DNA from: Apostichopus japonicus
Lineage: Eukaryota; Echinodermata; Holothuroidea; Aspidochirotida; Stichopodidae
Reading direction: 5' to 3'
Length of the DNA stretch: 64,000 bases
NCBI RefSeq assembly: GCF_037975245.1
Contig: NC_092567.1
Span: 4,224,214 to 4,288,213 of the forward strand
Made by a program: the position numbers and the translations under genes
Shown: in pieces, positions 52,601 to 64,000 of the stretch
Position numbering within the stretch: position 1 is the stretch's first letter
Layout: each line of letters opens with the position of its first letter
The notes under the pieces: generated by a model
What the model saw: the letters and a program-made list of their open reading frames with translations, nothing else
Told to the model about the DNA's origin: nothing
Database searches by the model: none

Positions 52601-53029
52601 CATACACATCTTGCAGACACATCGTGCAGACAAAACGTGTCTGTGTCAAGTTACATTTTTGTTTTTACAAATAATCACTTGATCATCATGAAATTATTGG
52701 AAAGAATGTAACTACACAACTTTTTTCATCCCCTCCCCACCAAACCACCTTTATAATTAATTCGACTCCATGTCAGTGCTGGATTATTCAGCTGAATCTT
52801 TGCACCAGCAAAGAGTGTGTCAGGCAATCAAACGATGTTTTGTCTTTTCACGTACCTCGTAATTGCTCAAATCAAAATACCATGTCGACATTTAACCAAT
52901 AATTGTAATAGTCAATTCATGTAGCCCCCCCCCCCCCCCTTTTTCTCCCGTTTTACTTATTACCATCCTCATCAAGAAAAGTTTAGTTTTGAGATAAAAT
53001 AGTTGAAATTTGTATAAGAAAGAAATCTT
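49668..53029. other. AT-rich sequence upstream of the LRR exon
   Basis: No upstream LRR exon recognised. C10 at 52387-52396 and C15 at 52925-52939. A 32-codon plus-strand frame at 50852-50950 (MEFIGCEQLAEHLTLELRLW...) lies in an unusually GC-balanced patch and ends beside a weak donor (G/GTAAAA). It is noted as a possible first exon with low confidence. Confidence 0.4.
50852..50950 (+). CDS. Small ORF, possible first exon (unconfirmed)
   Basis: ATG-initiated, 32 codons, opening MEFIGCEQLAEHLTLELRLW and containing CC near its end, then a TAA three codons after a potential donor. Composition differs from the AT-rich surroundings. No partner exon or homologue known; could easily be chance. Confidence 0.15.
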   Translation: MEFIGCEQLAEHLTLELRLWQTSAIECCSRVK

Positions 53030-53350
53030 GATTTCGAGAAATACATGGCAATTTTGAGAGAAACGTACAAGTTTGAGATAAAACGCTAATAATTTTAGTT
53101 GAGAAGTCGACATTTTAAAAGTTTAAATTTAAATCAAAAAGAAATCGACATTTTACATGAAGCGTATTAAAGAGGTCGAAATTAATCGAAGAGGTTTTAA
53201 ATTTTAGAAAAAGTAGTTTAATGTCGAGAATTTCGGTTATATTACAGACTGGAAATTTAAGACAAACTTGATTTTCAAGAAAAGGGTTTCAATTTTGAAA
53301 AAGGGTTGAAATTCCCAGAAATATTCAAAACTTTCGGGAAAAATAATTAA
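53030..53350. repeat. Degenerate TTGAGATAAAA / TTTCGAGAA repeat tract
   Basis: Motifs such as TTTTGAGATAAAA, TTTCGAGAAA and GTCGACATTTTA recur at roughly 20-25 base intervals without a strict period. It abuts element W copy B on its left. It may be an old relative of the 21-bp tandem family at 54.3-55.7 kb. Confidence 0.45.
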
Positions 53351-53384
53351 CATTTTGATTTGAAATTTTTCAGTGTTTTATGTA

Positions 53385-53930
<546 letters not shown>

Positions 53931-54292
53931 TATTAGACCAGGATCTATATGCGAAATGCACTACACATGTCCTTCGATGCAACACTGCCATCCAGAGATA
54001 AAGTGTTATACACCCCGACTTGAATGCTAATTATTACCCCAAACCTAGTACCGTAACTCATACGATGAATCTAAAAGTTAAATTCCGCATGCGATTTGAG
54101 AATTGAGCACATTTCCTGTGAATATCATGTAGTGGATATAACAAGGGTGTATCATTGCCGGAGTAGGGGGGTGGGGGGAGGCGGACGCACTCATCACTTC
54201 TTGAGATTGTTCCCATCTGCATGAAAACGCGCGCCCCACAACCCTACACCCACACCTCTGAGTTACGAAACTTAATTAATGACCTTCGCCCG

Positions 54293-55738
54293 TATGGAAA
54301 TCCATTTTAACATTTAATCGGGAATTTCAGATATCTTAAAATGTTTCTTATTTTAGATATCTAAAATTCTATTTCAGATATCTAAAATTAAATTCGAGAT
54401 ATCTTAAATTTAATTCGAGATATCTGAAATTTTATTTCAGATATCTAAAATTGAATTCGAGATATCCAAAATAGATTTCGAGATATCTGAAATTCTAATT
54501 CAGATATCTGAAATTTAATTCGAGATATCTGAAATTGAATTCGAGATATTCGAAATTGAATTCGAGATATCTGAAATTCTATTTCAGATATCTGAAATTT
54601 AATTCGAGATATCTGAAATTGAATTCAAGATATCTGAAATTGAATTCGAGATATCTGAAATTGAATTCAAGATATCTGCAAATCTTATTCGAGATATCTG
54701 AAATTGAATTCGAGATATCTGCAATTGAATTCCAGATATCTGTAATGCATATGCAGAAATTCCCGATTAAATGTTAAAATGGCACGTATGGAAAGCCATT
54801 TTAACATTTACTCGGGTATTTTCAGATATCTGTAATTGAGTTCGAGATATCTGAAATTCTATTTCAGATATCTAAAATTGAATTCGAGATATCCAAAATA
54901 GATTTCGAGATATCTGAAATTCTAATTCAGATATCTGAAATTTAATTCGAGATATCTGAAATTGAATTCGAGATATCCGAAATTTAATTCGAGATATCTG
55001 AAATTCTATTTCAGATATTTGAAATTTAATTCGAGATATCTGAAATTGAATTCAAGATATCTGAAATTGAATTCGAGATATCTGAAATTGAATTCAAGAT
55101 ATCTGCAAATCTTATTCGAGATATCTGAAATTGAATTCGAGATATCTGCAATTGAATTCCAGATATCTGTAATGCATATGCAGGAATTCCGGATTAAATG
55201 TTAAAATGGCACGTATGGAAAGCCATTTTAACATTTAATCGGGTATTTTCAGATATCTGTAATTGAGTTCGAGATATCTGAAATTCTATTTCAGATATCT
55301 GAAATTGAATTCGAGATATCTGAAATAGAATTCGAGATATCCGAAATTGAATTCGAGATATCCGAAATTGAATTTGAGATATCTGAAATTCTATTTCAGA
55401 TATCTGAAATTGAATTCGAGATATCTGAAATTGAATTCGAGATATCTAAAATTCTATTTCAGATATCTGAAATTGAATTCGAGATATCTGAAATTGAATT
55501 CAAGATATCTGAAATTGAATTCGAGATACCTGAAAATGAATTCGAGATATCTCGAATTCAATTTCAGATATCTGAAATTCCCTTGTATTTCGAGATATCT
55601 GAAATTGATTTTAAGATATCTGCAATTATTTGTAGATATCTTAAATAAATTGGAGATATCTGTAATTTAATTTGAGATATCTGAAATTATTTCAAGATAT
55701 CTGAAATTCCTTATTAAATGTAAAAACGGCTTTCCATA
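54293..55738. mobile_element. 1446-bp element built of 21-bp GATATC/GAATTC monomers
   Basis: Flanked by CGCCCG (54287-54292 and 55739-55744), with inverted ends TATGGAAATCCATTTTAAC... and ...GGCTTTCCATA. The interior is nearly all 21-bp monomers of the type GATATCTGAAATTGAATTCGA. Three higher-order units start at 54293, 54787 and 55214, each opening TATGGAAA.CC.TTTTAACATTTA.TCGGG and the first two closing with its complement. Units 1 and 2 are almost identical over about 320 bp. Each monomer has two 6-bp palindromes spaced two helical turns apart. The 'NSRYLKL' frames are translations of the monomer and not genes. Confidence 0.85.
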
Positions 55739-55865
55739 CGCCCGTAGTACCAAGACTTTGACAAAATCCGGCAACACACCACTTCATCGATAACAAGTGA
55801 TCTGTTGTGTTTTAGTGACGTCTAGAGGTCGTGCACTGACCTACATGGAGTGTGACCACTCCCGA

Positions 55866-57661
55866 TTTTGCAATTTCCCAAGATCAGGCCCCGAAAAATC
55901 CCGAGAAATCCCAAAGACACTGTACTACTGTACATGGATATCTAGCAATATCTAGCGATATCTAACAATATCTAGCAATATCTAGGGATGAAAATCCCAA
56001 GTTCTTCCCTAAACTGAAGGCAAATAGAGAACCGAAGCCTTCAGAGTGTAATGAACTTGAAACTGTGCGTCTTTCGAGATGAAAAGAATGTGGGGAATTG
56101 CCAATAAACCGTTAGATAAAAGTAATTTATTTCAGTCTCATTTCAATTGTTCGAATTTGTAAAGCAAACAGCAGATATAACATCATATCAGTGAGCATGA
56201 AATGGCGTTTCAGGATGAACAGCCTCAAAACTGTCTATGTGTAGAGCTCGGTTTCGGAAATACCTGGTATTTTTTCATTTCCTTCAACGAATTTCTATAG
56301 TAGCCGTTATAAGAGGTTTTCATCTTTGTTCACCAATACATGGGCGCATATCCTGACGGGGACAGCGGGACGCGTCCCCACCAACGTTTTCAGTGGTGGG
56401 GACATGATATACCGTGTCCCCACCAAGTTGTCTTGACCAAACGTTGCATTTAAAATTCCCCTGTATTGAAATTTGGCGCAGTTTGATCCAGCATTGTGCA
56501 AATGACATGCTATAAAAGACGAGAAATATTAGTATTGACACTGTTAGGCGTGACTTCTCCGCTGAAGTATTAACACATTCAATCATGTGAAACATAGTCT
56601 ATACACGAAACTGGTAAATTGTGGTCAGCAAAACGTACTGTGTGCGAACAAAACAATCGTTAACAACTCACACTGTGTGTTGCCAATTTGAGCTAGCTTC
56701 ACGTCCATGCAGTTCTCATTTTATTATATTTATAAACAGTTGTTAAATATAGGACGGAAATCGCATTTGCGGCAGTCTATTATTGTTTTCTGGGAGAGGA
56801 CCCCAGACCCATCGTATACAAAAGTCTACTTGGATTATTTTCCCCTGATTTTTATTCTGCAGACGCCCATGTTTTGCCCCAAACTAAATTTCTAAGCCAT
56901 GAGATCTAAAACGTAAGGATGTTTGGGAGCATCATTTGGTCTGGGAAGTGTTATTTCCGGCGATCTGGGAGGTATATTTGTCACAAAAAAAAATATTTAC
57001 GCTACGCGCGAACCCATGGTCGCGTTCCGCTTAGATAGTATCAGAGAAGAGACAGTCGTCTCCACCATTATCCAAGACTGAACTACGCCCATGTACCAAT
57101 AAATTAACTGTGTCTGAATTTTCGAAAATTATCTGACCAACATTCTTAATCATACTTCCCTCTACTCGTGCAATTTTGACCGGTCTGTTAGGGGTTGAAA
57201 GAGGTTTTATCTATATCGGTTGTCCATTGATGAAAATTTGTGCAACATTATGGGTATGTTTTGAAGTGAATTTTTCTCAAGAGAAATGTGAATTTTCAAA
57301 TTCTGAACAAATAATGGGCTTACAACCTTAAAAGTGGGGCTGACAAGTTTTGTGGGCCCCGACGTTGATCAGCTACAAGAGCAATGACCCACAGGAGATG
57401 CGATGAGGTCGAACATGATGTGTGACTGGTGACAATCATCAAAAAGGTTATGGATGCAAAAAAAAAAAAAACTATTGGGAAATACTTGGTTCTCAGGCAA
57501 AAGTGGTTGGTCATTTTCAAGCTCGAGATGTGCCATTTCCGGTGATCTGGGTGGTATCAAAGCCAGAAATTTTCTTGTACGCTGCGCGCCAACCGATGGT
57601 GGCGCTCCGCTTTGTGAGTAATACGCACCCCTCGGGTTCGAAAATCCTGGATACGCCCCTG
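55866..57661 (+). mobile_element. hAT-like composite repeat, copy 3 (with nested insert)
   Basis: From 'TTTTGCAATTTCCCAAGATC' to the terminus ATACGCCCCTG at 57661, colinear with copy 2. It contains five 10-bp ATCTAGCAAT-type repeats (about 55938-55990), retains the empty site for family X near 56240, and is interrupted at 56338-57094 by another element. The terminus read inward is CAGGGGCGTATCCAGGATTT, the cleanest version of the family end. No coding sequence. Confidence 0.78.
56338..57094 (+). mobile_element. About 757-bp element nested in composite copy 3
   Basis: Ends ACATGGGCG (56338) and CGCCCATGT (57094) are inverted copies, flanked by ACCAAT(A) on both sides (56332-56338 and 57095-57101). 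Copy 1 has the uninterrupted site (CACCAATAAATTAAC), so the boundaries are firm. The right part is a diverged relative of the host's own subterminal block (GATCTGGGAGG..., CGCTACGCGCG...). The left part has a CGTCCCCACCAA / GTGGTGGGGAC motif pair. Minus-strand frames of 64 and 91 codons arise here and are not recognised as protein. Confidence 0.82.
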
Positions 57662-60600
57662 ATGTGGGTCAAAATAATGACAACATGTGTATTGCTTGCT
57701 TAATTGGGATGCCTCCCGACCCCCTCCCCAACCAATTCATTTTTTGCGCCCTTCTTATACGCCAATCAAGTGATTTGTCACATGTCTACATAGATATGGG
57801 AAGGGTGTAGAACTGAAAGGAGGGGGTTCATCTTGTGGCTAGTTTGTGTATTTTTTTCGGATTAAGTCCATAAGCGGTAAGTTTGCCTCTCCAATCCTGA
57901 AAACGGATCGACTCTCCTGTATGGTTTAGTACCCAGTAACGTGAGTTTACATTCCAAAATTATCCCGATCAATTTAGGAAGGGGAATGTACCTTTATAGT
58001 CAGACTATAGATGCCGAAAGCTTTGATGGTGTTGCTGAATGCAAGTCCATGTAGAGGGTTGTGAGAGTCCTACGACTGAAACAATTCTGAGGCGTAGCTA
58101 GACTATATTATCTGTCTAAACTTAAGGTTGTGCTAAAACATACTAGTGTGAAGTTTGAAAACTTAACTGACCGATGCTAAAATCACTATTGTATAATTGC
58201 ATAAAAAAATCAGAAATATAGTCTTGCCCGTCCAGTTATTCTGTAAATAGCCGTTGGGTGGACGTGTTGCCAAACCAGTTATACAATAATGCCTGACAAA
58301 GCGGTACACATTATAGCATGTAACCTTCATGTAGCCATGCACCACATTTAATAGCAGACGTTTAGGTTATCTACTACTTGAAATCGGTTCGCAGGACTAT
58401 GAGAATGGGACCCCTTCTCAACCCCCATTTTAATATAGGACTGCAAAGCGGTGGGGGAGCAAATCCCAACTGACTTAGGTAGGTCCTTCAGTATTATGGA
58501 AAGGCTAGAATGGAAAGAAGAATTTTAAAAAAAGTTGACGGTGTGGTGGTTGGCCTGGTGGAGCAAATCCCATGTAGATCCGCCCCTTAAATTGCTTTGA
58601 AAATTCACGTTAATTGGTGCACTCTGAGCTTAATTAGACTACAGTTAAGTCTTAAATCGGCTCGCTACACCAATTTTGCCAATCAATATTTTTTTTGTAA
58701 AGCCGAAGGGGGGGGGGTGTACACCCGTAGCAGTGGCCTTCTTATCAGTTAAATGTAGCATTGCCCACCCCCCCCTTCGACTTCCATATCCTAGTGTATA
58801 ATTTATAATTTTTCTGATTAATGTTGAAATACCCAAAAGCTTTCATCCCGTCATTTCTAAAGTTTTTTAGAAATAATAAAGTATTGACCTTTTTCCAAGC
58901 TTTTAGTTCACCAATAGCCTATCCGGGCTGAAAAAAAAAATGTCTAAGGGAGCATACTCCTATTAGAGTCTTTATCCATCCGCTCGATTGTTCTCCTTCT
59001 CAGGAAAAGTGCCAAAAAGCAGCAGGAGAACATCTTTTGTGACCTGTTATCAAACATGATCTAGTTTTTTTGTGGATTTCATATTAAATAGCATGAATGG
59101 AAGTACATGTGGTGAGAAAATTGGGTCAATTGAGGCAATTTTAGACCCCGTTAGGCCTCCCAGGAGCAGCGTAGGAAATTTGTTTACCACTGAGTGAAGA
59201 GGTTTGTTTACAAGATGAAAACTTCCGGCTCGCATAGCAAAAAATAACATGGTCATGAAACGGAAAATTGATAGTGCCATAAAAGGCCAATTTGTCAGCT
59301 ATCCGGTGATGGGTAGCGTTTAGCTAGTGAAAACTTCTATCTAGACTTAGAGACCACATTACTTTTGTGATTTAGTGTGTAAGTCAATGAGGCTTCCAAT
59401 GGGCGTATGCTACCTTAAGACATGTTTATATCTTGTTGTCTCGATGGCACTTTCAAGCTGCTGTACAGGATTCTATGAACGCAACATTAGCAGAAAATTG
59501 TCAAGGTGCAAATGATAAAATGACATTCTCCTGCAAATTGTTGAAGTCCTCACTTATTAGATCTAAGGAATTTGCCATTTTGTTGTACATTGCTATTATT
59601 TCAATTGGAAGATTGACCATTTATCTGAAAAATAGGGGAATTTCCCTCGTAGGCATGGAAAACGACTTGAACAAGTTTCATTTTCAAAATCTAAACAAAC
59701 CAACGCCACAGTGTAAACGGCGTATGGAGAACGGTTGTGTGGTTGTACTTCACTGCTTGTTTGACATGATTTCCCGAAGCTACAGTTCTGGCTAACTAAA
59801 TATGAAGATATTGCAAAATATTCCAAATGGTGAACATGATACCGAAAGAAACAGACGGACTATATTGCAATTTTCAAAGAAGAAATCCCACGTATCAGTT
59901 GAGTTCCTTTCAAGTTTCATAGCGTTAGGCTATGCACGTACAAGGAAAGGCTTACACTCACAGTCACAGGCCATCATAACGTTCAACGTTATGGTTTAGG
60001 TCTTCTCTAGTCATATAAGCTAAGTGCAGCCTAATTCAGGCCTAGTCCAATGATTTTAGTTACAATATTCAATAGTCCGCAATGCCAGCATAACGCGTGA
60101 CCTATGCTCAGCACAATGTTGGACTATCTGAAAATGGTGATGCTTGCCTGTTAGTTGGTTACAAGTTGAAGGGGAGGTTTTCCTTTTTCAAATAATTTGA
60201 TCATAATATTAATTTGTTGAAAAAGTGTTCTACATTTCCGAGATCATCCAACTGTCCGAAAGGTTTTAGTCACATTTAGTCATAAAAACCTACTCTTAAA
60301 GTACTCTGAGTTGTTTCCTCTCCTGGGACATTGTGGATTTACAGTATGTGCTAACCTGCCAGTGAGTAAAGGTCAAATGAAGCGCAAGGTTTTCCAGAGA
60401 TTGAGATTCAATATTCCAATTCCATGCAAGAATTATTGTAGTGTGTGTCACCCAAATTACTGCAGTGCTTTACACCACCCTTTCTGGTCCAATACAACCC
60501 ATTGTTGGAACATATCCAGAATTTCCAGGGTTTGTGCTGGTAATGCTCAGTTCCTATTGATGTATCTTAAGCTTCAATATCATAAATAAAATATTTGCAC

Positions 60601-61556
60601 TTTTACATAATTTACTCACTAAAAGTGTAGGAGTCTTTTACATCTAACACATGAAGTTGATTGACCACAAAGACTGCTGTAGTGTCACATTGCTATCTGA
60701 ATACAAAAGTTCCTAAGAATTTTCAAAAAGCTTCAGAAACCAAACACTGTAATACTGTATATTCACTACATTGAAAAGATCAATGATTTGATCAAAGTGG
60801 AACTGCTACCATGGGTTTTTCTTTGTTGTGAATATCCTTTTGTTTCTGCAGTCTTCTAAATTTCTGAATAACTAATTTGATTTCATGTTAGTGTTTCACT
60901 TTTGATTTAGGAGTCACTGAGACTTGAACGGCTTCATGGTGTAATAATTCAACCGTAGGAGGAAACCCTCTAGTGAATATGAAGACGGAGAATGTACTGG
61001 AGATCAGGACCTATGAACCTATCAAACTTCTAACAGTACCCTACACTTCTTGATGCACAGAGTTCCATAGGAATGGTAAGAATGAAGTAATCTGGTTGTT
61101 GTGACTTGATTTACCAAACTGCTGGCTAGCAAGCATGGTTAATGGATTTAAATTCCCGTGCCACTCTTTATCAATATCATGTCATGATAACATTTCTTCC
61201 TGGCATATCAGATAAAGTATTTCTATTACTGACATGTCCTCATGTGCTCAAAATTGCTAGCAGATGCCAGAAACTAGGTGAAAATACTGAATATTTGGAG
61301 AGCTTTACAGTACCCTTGGTACTGTTAGTCCAGCCACTATAAACACAATTGGAAATTTTCCTACTCATCTGAGTATGTACAGCTGTGAATACAGAATTGT
61401 GACGTGTGCTTGTTTACTTTTTAAACATTGCTCAGCCAGTCACTGCAGTTGGTTTTAAAAAATCTACTGTAATTGGTCTCATAATTGATCTAACTTCACC
61501 GACTTGAGTACTGTGGCTAAATAGGGACATAGGAACAAAATAAGTGTTCCCAAATT
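57662..61556. other. Sequence without a supported gene
   Basis: Holds a GAGGCGTAGCTAG motif at about 58090, a G10 run at 58708-58717 and a C8 run at 58768-58775. Frames at 59433-59795 (120 codons) and 60311-60589 (92 codons, cysteine-rich) have no recognisable domains and lie in AT-rich sequence. GAGTCACTGAGACTTG...GGAATG/GTAAGA at 60911-61079 has exon-like borders but stops in all frames. Confidence 0.4.
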
Positions 61557-61710
61557 TCAAAATGTTGACTTTTTGATCTCAATATTTGGACTTTTTATCT
61601 CAAGATTTTGACTTAAAAAGTCAAAATGCTGCCTTGTTTGTTTTGACCTCATGAGTCAAAATGTTGACTTTTTCATCTCAAAACTTTTCTAACTCAAAAT
61701 TTTGAGGTAA
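61557..61710. repeat. Degenerate tandem repeat (GTCAAAATGTTGACTTTTT type)
   Basis: 'AAAATGTTGACTTTTT(G/C)ATCTCAA' occurs twice (about 61559 and 61656), with shorter variants between. The core is itself partly palindromic (AAAGTCAAAATnTTGACTTT). No coding role. Confidence 0.7.
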
Positions 61711-62835
61711 CAAGTGTCTTCATCTGCCAAATTTGTAGAAAGAACTGACCATATTGTATGGCTATTGACCAGCTGAACAGGTTACTCTATAAACCTTTGG
61801 TGATCTAAACAAAAACAGAGAGTGGTATAACTAGGTCAATATAGGCAATGCAGTCTCCAGGGGCCTGGTGCCATTAAATGAAGAAAAATAATATAAAAAC
61901 CCATCCACCAAAGCTGACACACTAAATTAGATACAATCATCTCCTGATGAGTGGACATTCAAAAGACATTCTGTCATTAATAGGAAAGAAAGTGCGAAAT
62001 CACACAAATTTCTCAGTCAAACCAAACATGCATGGTTGGGTTTGTGTGAGACACACCTTTATATGCCACTTCCACTAAACAAGGGACAATCGGGTTCAAG
62101 TTTGATGGTTTACTGGTTCATTGTTTTTACACTTACCTGGTTATTGGAAACTGAAGTGTAATTTCCTTCCTCTGTATTTGTTTCTGTGGATGTCCATGTA
62201 TACAGGGTAATTAGCCAGAGGCATACACATATCTATTTCTGACTGACATTCTCAAAAGATTCTATCATTATGACTTAATTCTCATTCACATCAATTTATT
62301 TTCTCTTCATTAGGTTAAATTGAATTATCCTGAAGCGAGATTAGTAACCTACTCCACCTGTAGTTACCAATTTTTGATGGAAGTGTTCATATTGTGCAGA
62401 CAAGTAAAATGAATGTTTCATCATCTGATATTTCCTGCTTGTGATGGTAATCACATTAATGGTAAGTGTTGAACAGTAATGATCATGTTTCAAAGATGTG
62501 TGGTAGATTTAAGATAGCATCAAAGATCAGGGTATACTCTTTTACCTCCATTCACTCTCACTGAAAGAATTTTATATCAAGTTTTAACTCATCCACTCAA
62601 AATACAACTGACAGAATTAATCCCTATTAAGGACAATAACATGATCGGATTCTTGCTGGATTCTTCCAGTACTTGGTACAGTATGTTTGTAATGAGCTGA
62701 GATACACAATCATATCTTGTAAGGCTAAAGAAGCTCAAGTAAGGTGTACACAAAACCAGTGACACTGAGAACCAGGCACAGTTCCATGCACAATTGTGTC
62801 ACCAGACCCAATTGTGTCACCAGACCCACCAGAAC
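61711..62835. other. Sequence without recognised features
   Basis: No exon, repeat pair or RNA gene supported. At 62799-62825 'AATTGTGTCACCAGACCC' is tandemly duplicated. Confidence 0.4.
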
Positions 62836-63274
62836 AACGGTTCATCTACCAACCAGGGATAGACGAGTTCTACTCAAAATAATGTTAGCAACAGGCAACG
62901 TTGCTAGCCTAACTGTTGTAGCATTTACGGACTTTCCAGAACACACACAACTCAGCATCTGTTTATTGCGCAATTTGACCTGGTAGGTCATAAAAACGTT
63001 TTAAAATGTTATCTTTAGAAATTTGTTCATCTGTTCTTATTTAATTTGCATTTCCCTCCATTTTTTAGTGTTTGAATAGATTAAACTACAAAAATTTAAG
63101 ACCATGTTCGTCGGAAGAAAATGCTGTTTTACAAGAGGTGACTATTACGTCATTCAGGAAAATGATCAAGAATTAAATACAGATCAGCAAAAATTAGCGA
63201 AAAAAATGACGTTTCCCGTTGCGAACATTCTTTTGAGTAAAACTTGTCTATCCCTGGTCGGTAGCTGAACCGTT
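62836..63274. repeat. Foldback repeat with 66-bp arms
   Basis: Arm 1 (62836-62901) and arm 2 (63209-63274) are inverted copies with an estimated 80-85% identity; both contain CCAGGGATAGAC / GTCTATCCCTGG and ACTCAAAA / TTTTGAGT. The loop is about 307 bp. This could be the two ends of a small inverted-repeat element or a local inverted duplication. No target duplication is seen. Confidence 0.75.
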
Positions 63275-63921
63275 CAAATAAACGTTTACTGGGCCTGAGA
63301 ATGAGCAGTTTTTGAAGAGGTTCCGGGCACCATTGTTCGACAGGTTTGTACTTGTAGTAACCGCAGTGTTATTGCGAATCTGAAAGATCGCTAGGCCTAG
63401 TCCCTGGTCAGTCATGTCGTTACTGCTAGTACAGTAGTAGTGCTAACTTTATTGTTAGGCATAGCGACAAGGTTTCTTCTATTAGTGTCAACACTGGACG
63501 CTTTACACTTCGGTTCTTCGTTGAAGCACCTCGATAAGGTTGCTGACATTGACCTTTTTTGTGCTGTTGATGGTCAAGTGACTCTAGCTCAAAATTAAGC
63601 TCAAAATTAATCCCTAAGTCATTCATGTTACTCAAAGTATTTAGCTGGATGATTTAATAAGTACGTACAGTGTGTATTGAGACTCGGTGTGAAAACATAT
63701 ACAGTAACTGCTGCTAACTAATTGCAAGTAGGCTATATATACTGTACAGTATTCTTTTTCAATTTGGAACATTTTTTTGTCCATAAACATATTTGCATAT
63801 ATACTCAAGGCAACGTTACACCATGTCTTCATTTCTTTTAATTTTGACTTCATGATTGCCACGGCAACAAACCAGTTTTTGTGTAACATTTCAATCCTGA
63901 AGCAATTCTCTCTATACACTC

Positions 63922-63952
63922 GACCAGTCTCGAATCGCATTCGAGACTGGTC
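63922..63952. repeat. Perfect 14-bp hairpin with 3-nt loop
   Basis: GACCAGTCTCGAAT (63922-63935), loop CGC, ATTCGAGACTGGTC (63939-63952). Pairing continues imperfectly outward (TATACACTC / CAGTATAC). A transcript would fold into a tight stem of over 20 pairs. Confidence 0.88.
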
Positions 63953-64000
63953 CAGTATACAGAAAGTTGGTTTAGGCATTTATGAATGAAGATTCAATGC

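Noticed and set aside
54293-55738. Regularly spaced repeats resembling a CRISPR array
   Set aside because: The repeats are contiguous 21-bp monomers with no unique spacers, the DNA is animal, and terminal inverted repeats bound the block.
59433-59795. 120-codon plus-strand frame as a gene
   Set aside because: No domain, no splice partners, and composition matches the surrounding non-coding DNA.
60311-60589. Cysteine-rich 92-codon frame as a secreted peptide
   Set aside because: The cysteine spacing matches no family that I know and no signal peptide is visible.
60911-61079. Segment with acceptor- and donor-like borders
   Set aside because: All three frames contain stops, so it could only be a non-coding exon, for which there is no other evidence.

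Overview
The window is AT-rich animal nuclear DNA with spliced genes, very long introns, microsatellites, a tRNA-derived SINE, degenerate non-LTR retrotransposons and many cut-and-paste DNA transposon remnants. Nothing looks bacterial, viral or organellar. The mix of an NLR-like leucine-rich repeat exon, a CR1/L2-like LINE, hAT-like short elements and a CACTA-like element with a zinc-finger gene suggests a marine invertebrate deuterostome, most likely an echinoderm such as a sea cucumber. That assignment is inference; no marker gene fixes the species.

The only cellular gene I can support lies on the minus strand and crosses most of the window (about 49.7 to 15.2 kb). Five exons have consensus splice sites, open frames and matching phases at all four junctions: a 209-nt leucine-rich repeat exon (49459-49667), then 80, 62 and 36 nt exons (43348-43427, 26117-26178, 20385-20420) and a terminal exon with the stop codon (15244-15306). 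Introns run from about 5 to 17 kb. Upstream exons and the promoter were not found. The part after the LRR is about 80 residues of unrecognised sequence.

Region by region: 1.5-6.2 kb is a transposon graveyard. A hAT-like element carries a 433-bp insert with a 13-bp target duplication, and a LINE reverse transcriptase is split by a 910-bp element with 33-bp perfect terminal inverted repeats. 8.9-11.3 kb holds local duplications. 11.7-15.2 kb is the gene's 3' flank and has a cluster of TGACGTCA palindromes. 15.3-43.3 kb is intronic, with a SINE, a hAT short element, a segmental duplication, a second copy of the hAT-like composite, and a 9.26-kb CACTA-like transposon (30563-39819) carrying a decayed multi-exon gene and an RTE reverse transcriptase scrap. 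42.0-42.3 kb is a (TAA)n microsatellite. 53-57.7 kb holds a second copy of the pyrimidine-rich element with an expanded (TA)n, a 1446-bp element built almost wholly of 21-bp GATATC/GAATTC monomers, and a third copy of the composite with a nested insert. The remainder to 64 kb is mostly featureless, with a foldback repeat and a perfect hairpin near the right edge.

Most translated ORFs are chance or repeat-derived frames. The biology lies in a long-intron gene whose introns accumulated nested transposons. Several nests can be ordered in time because an empty-site copy exists in the same window.
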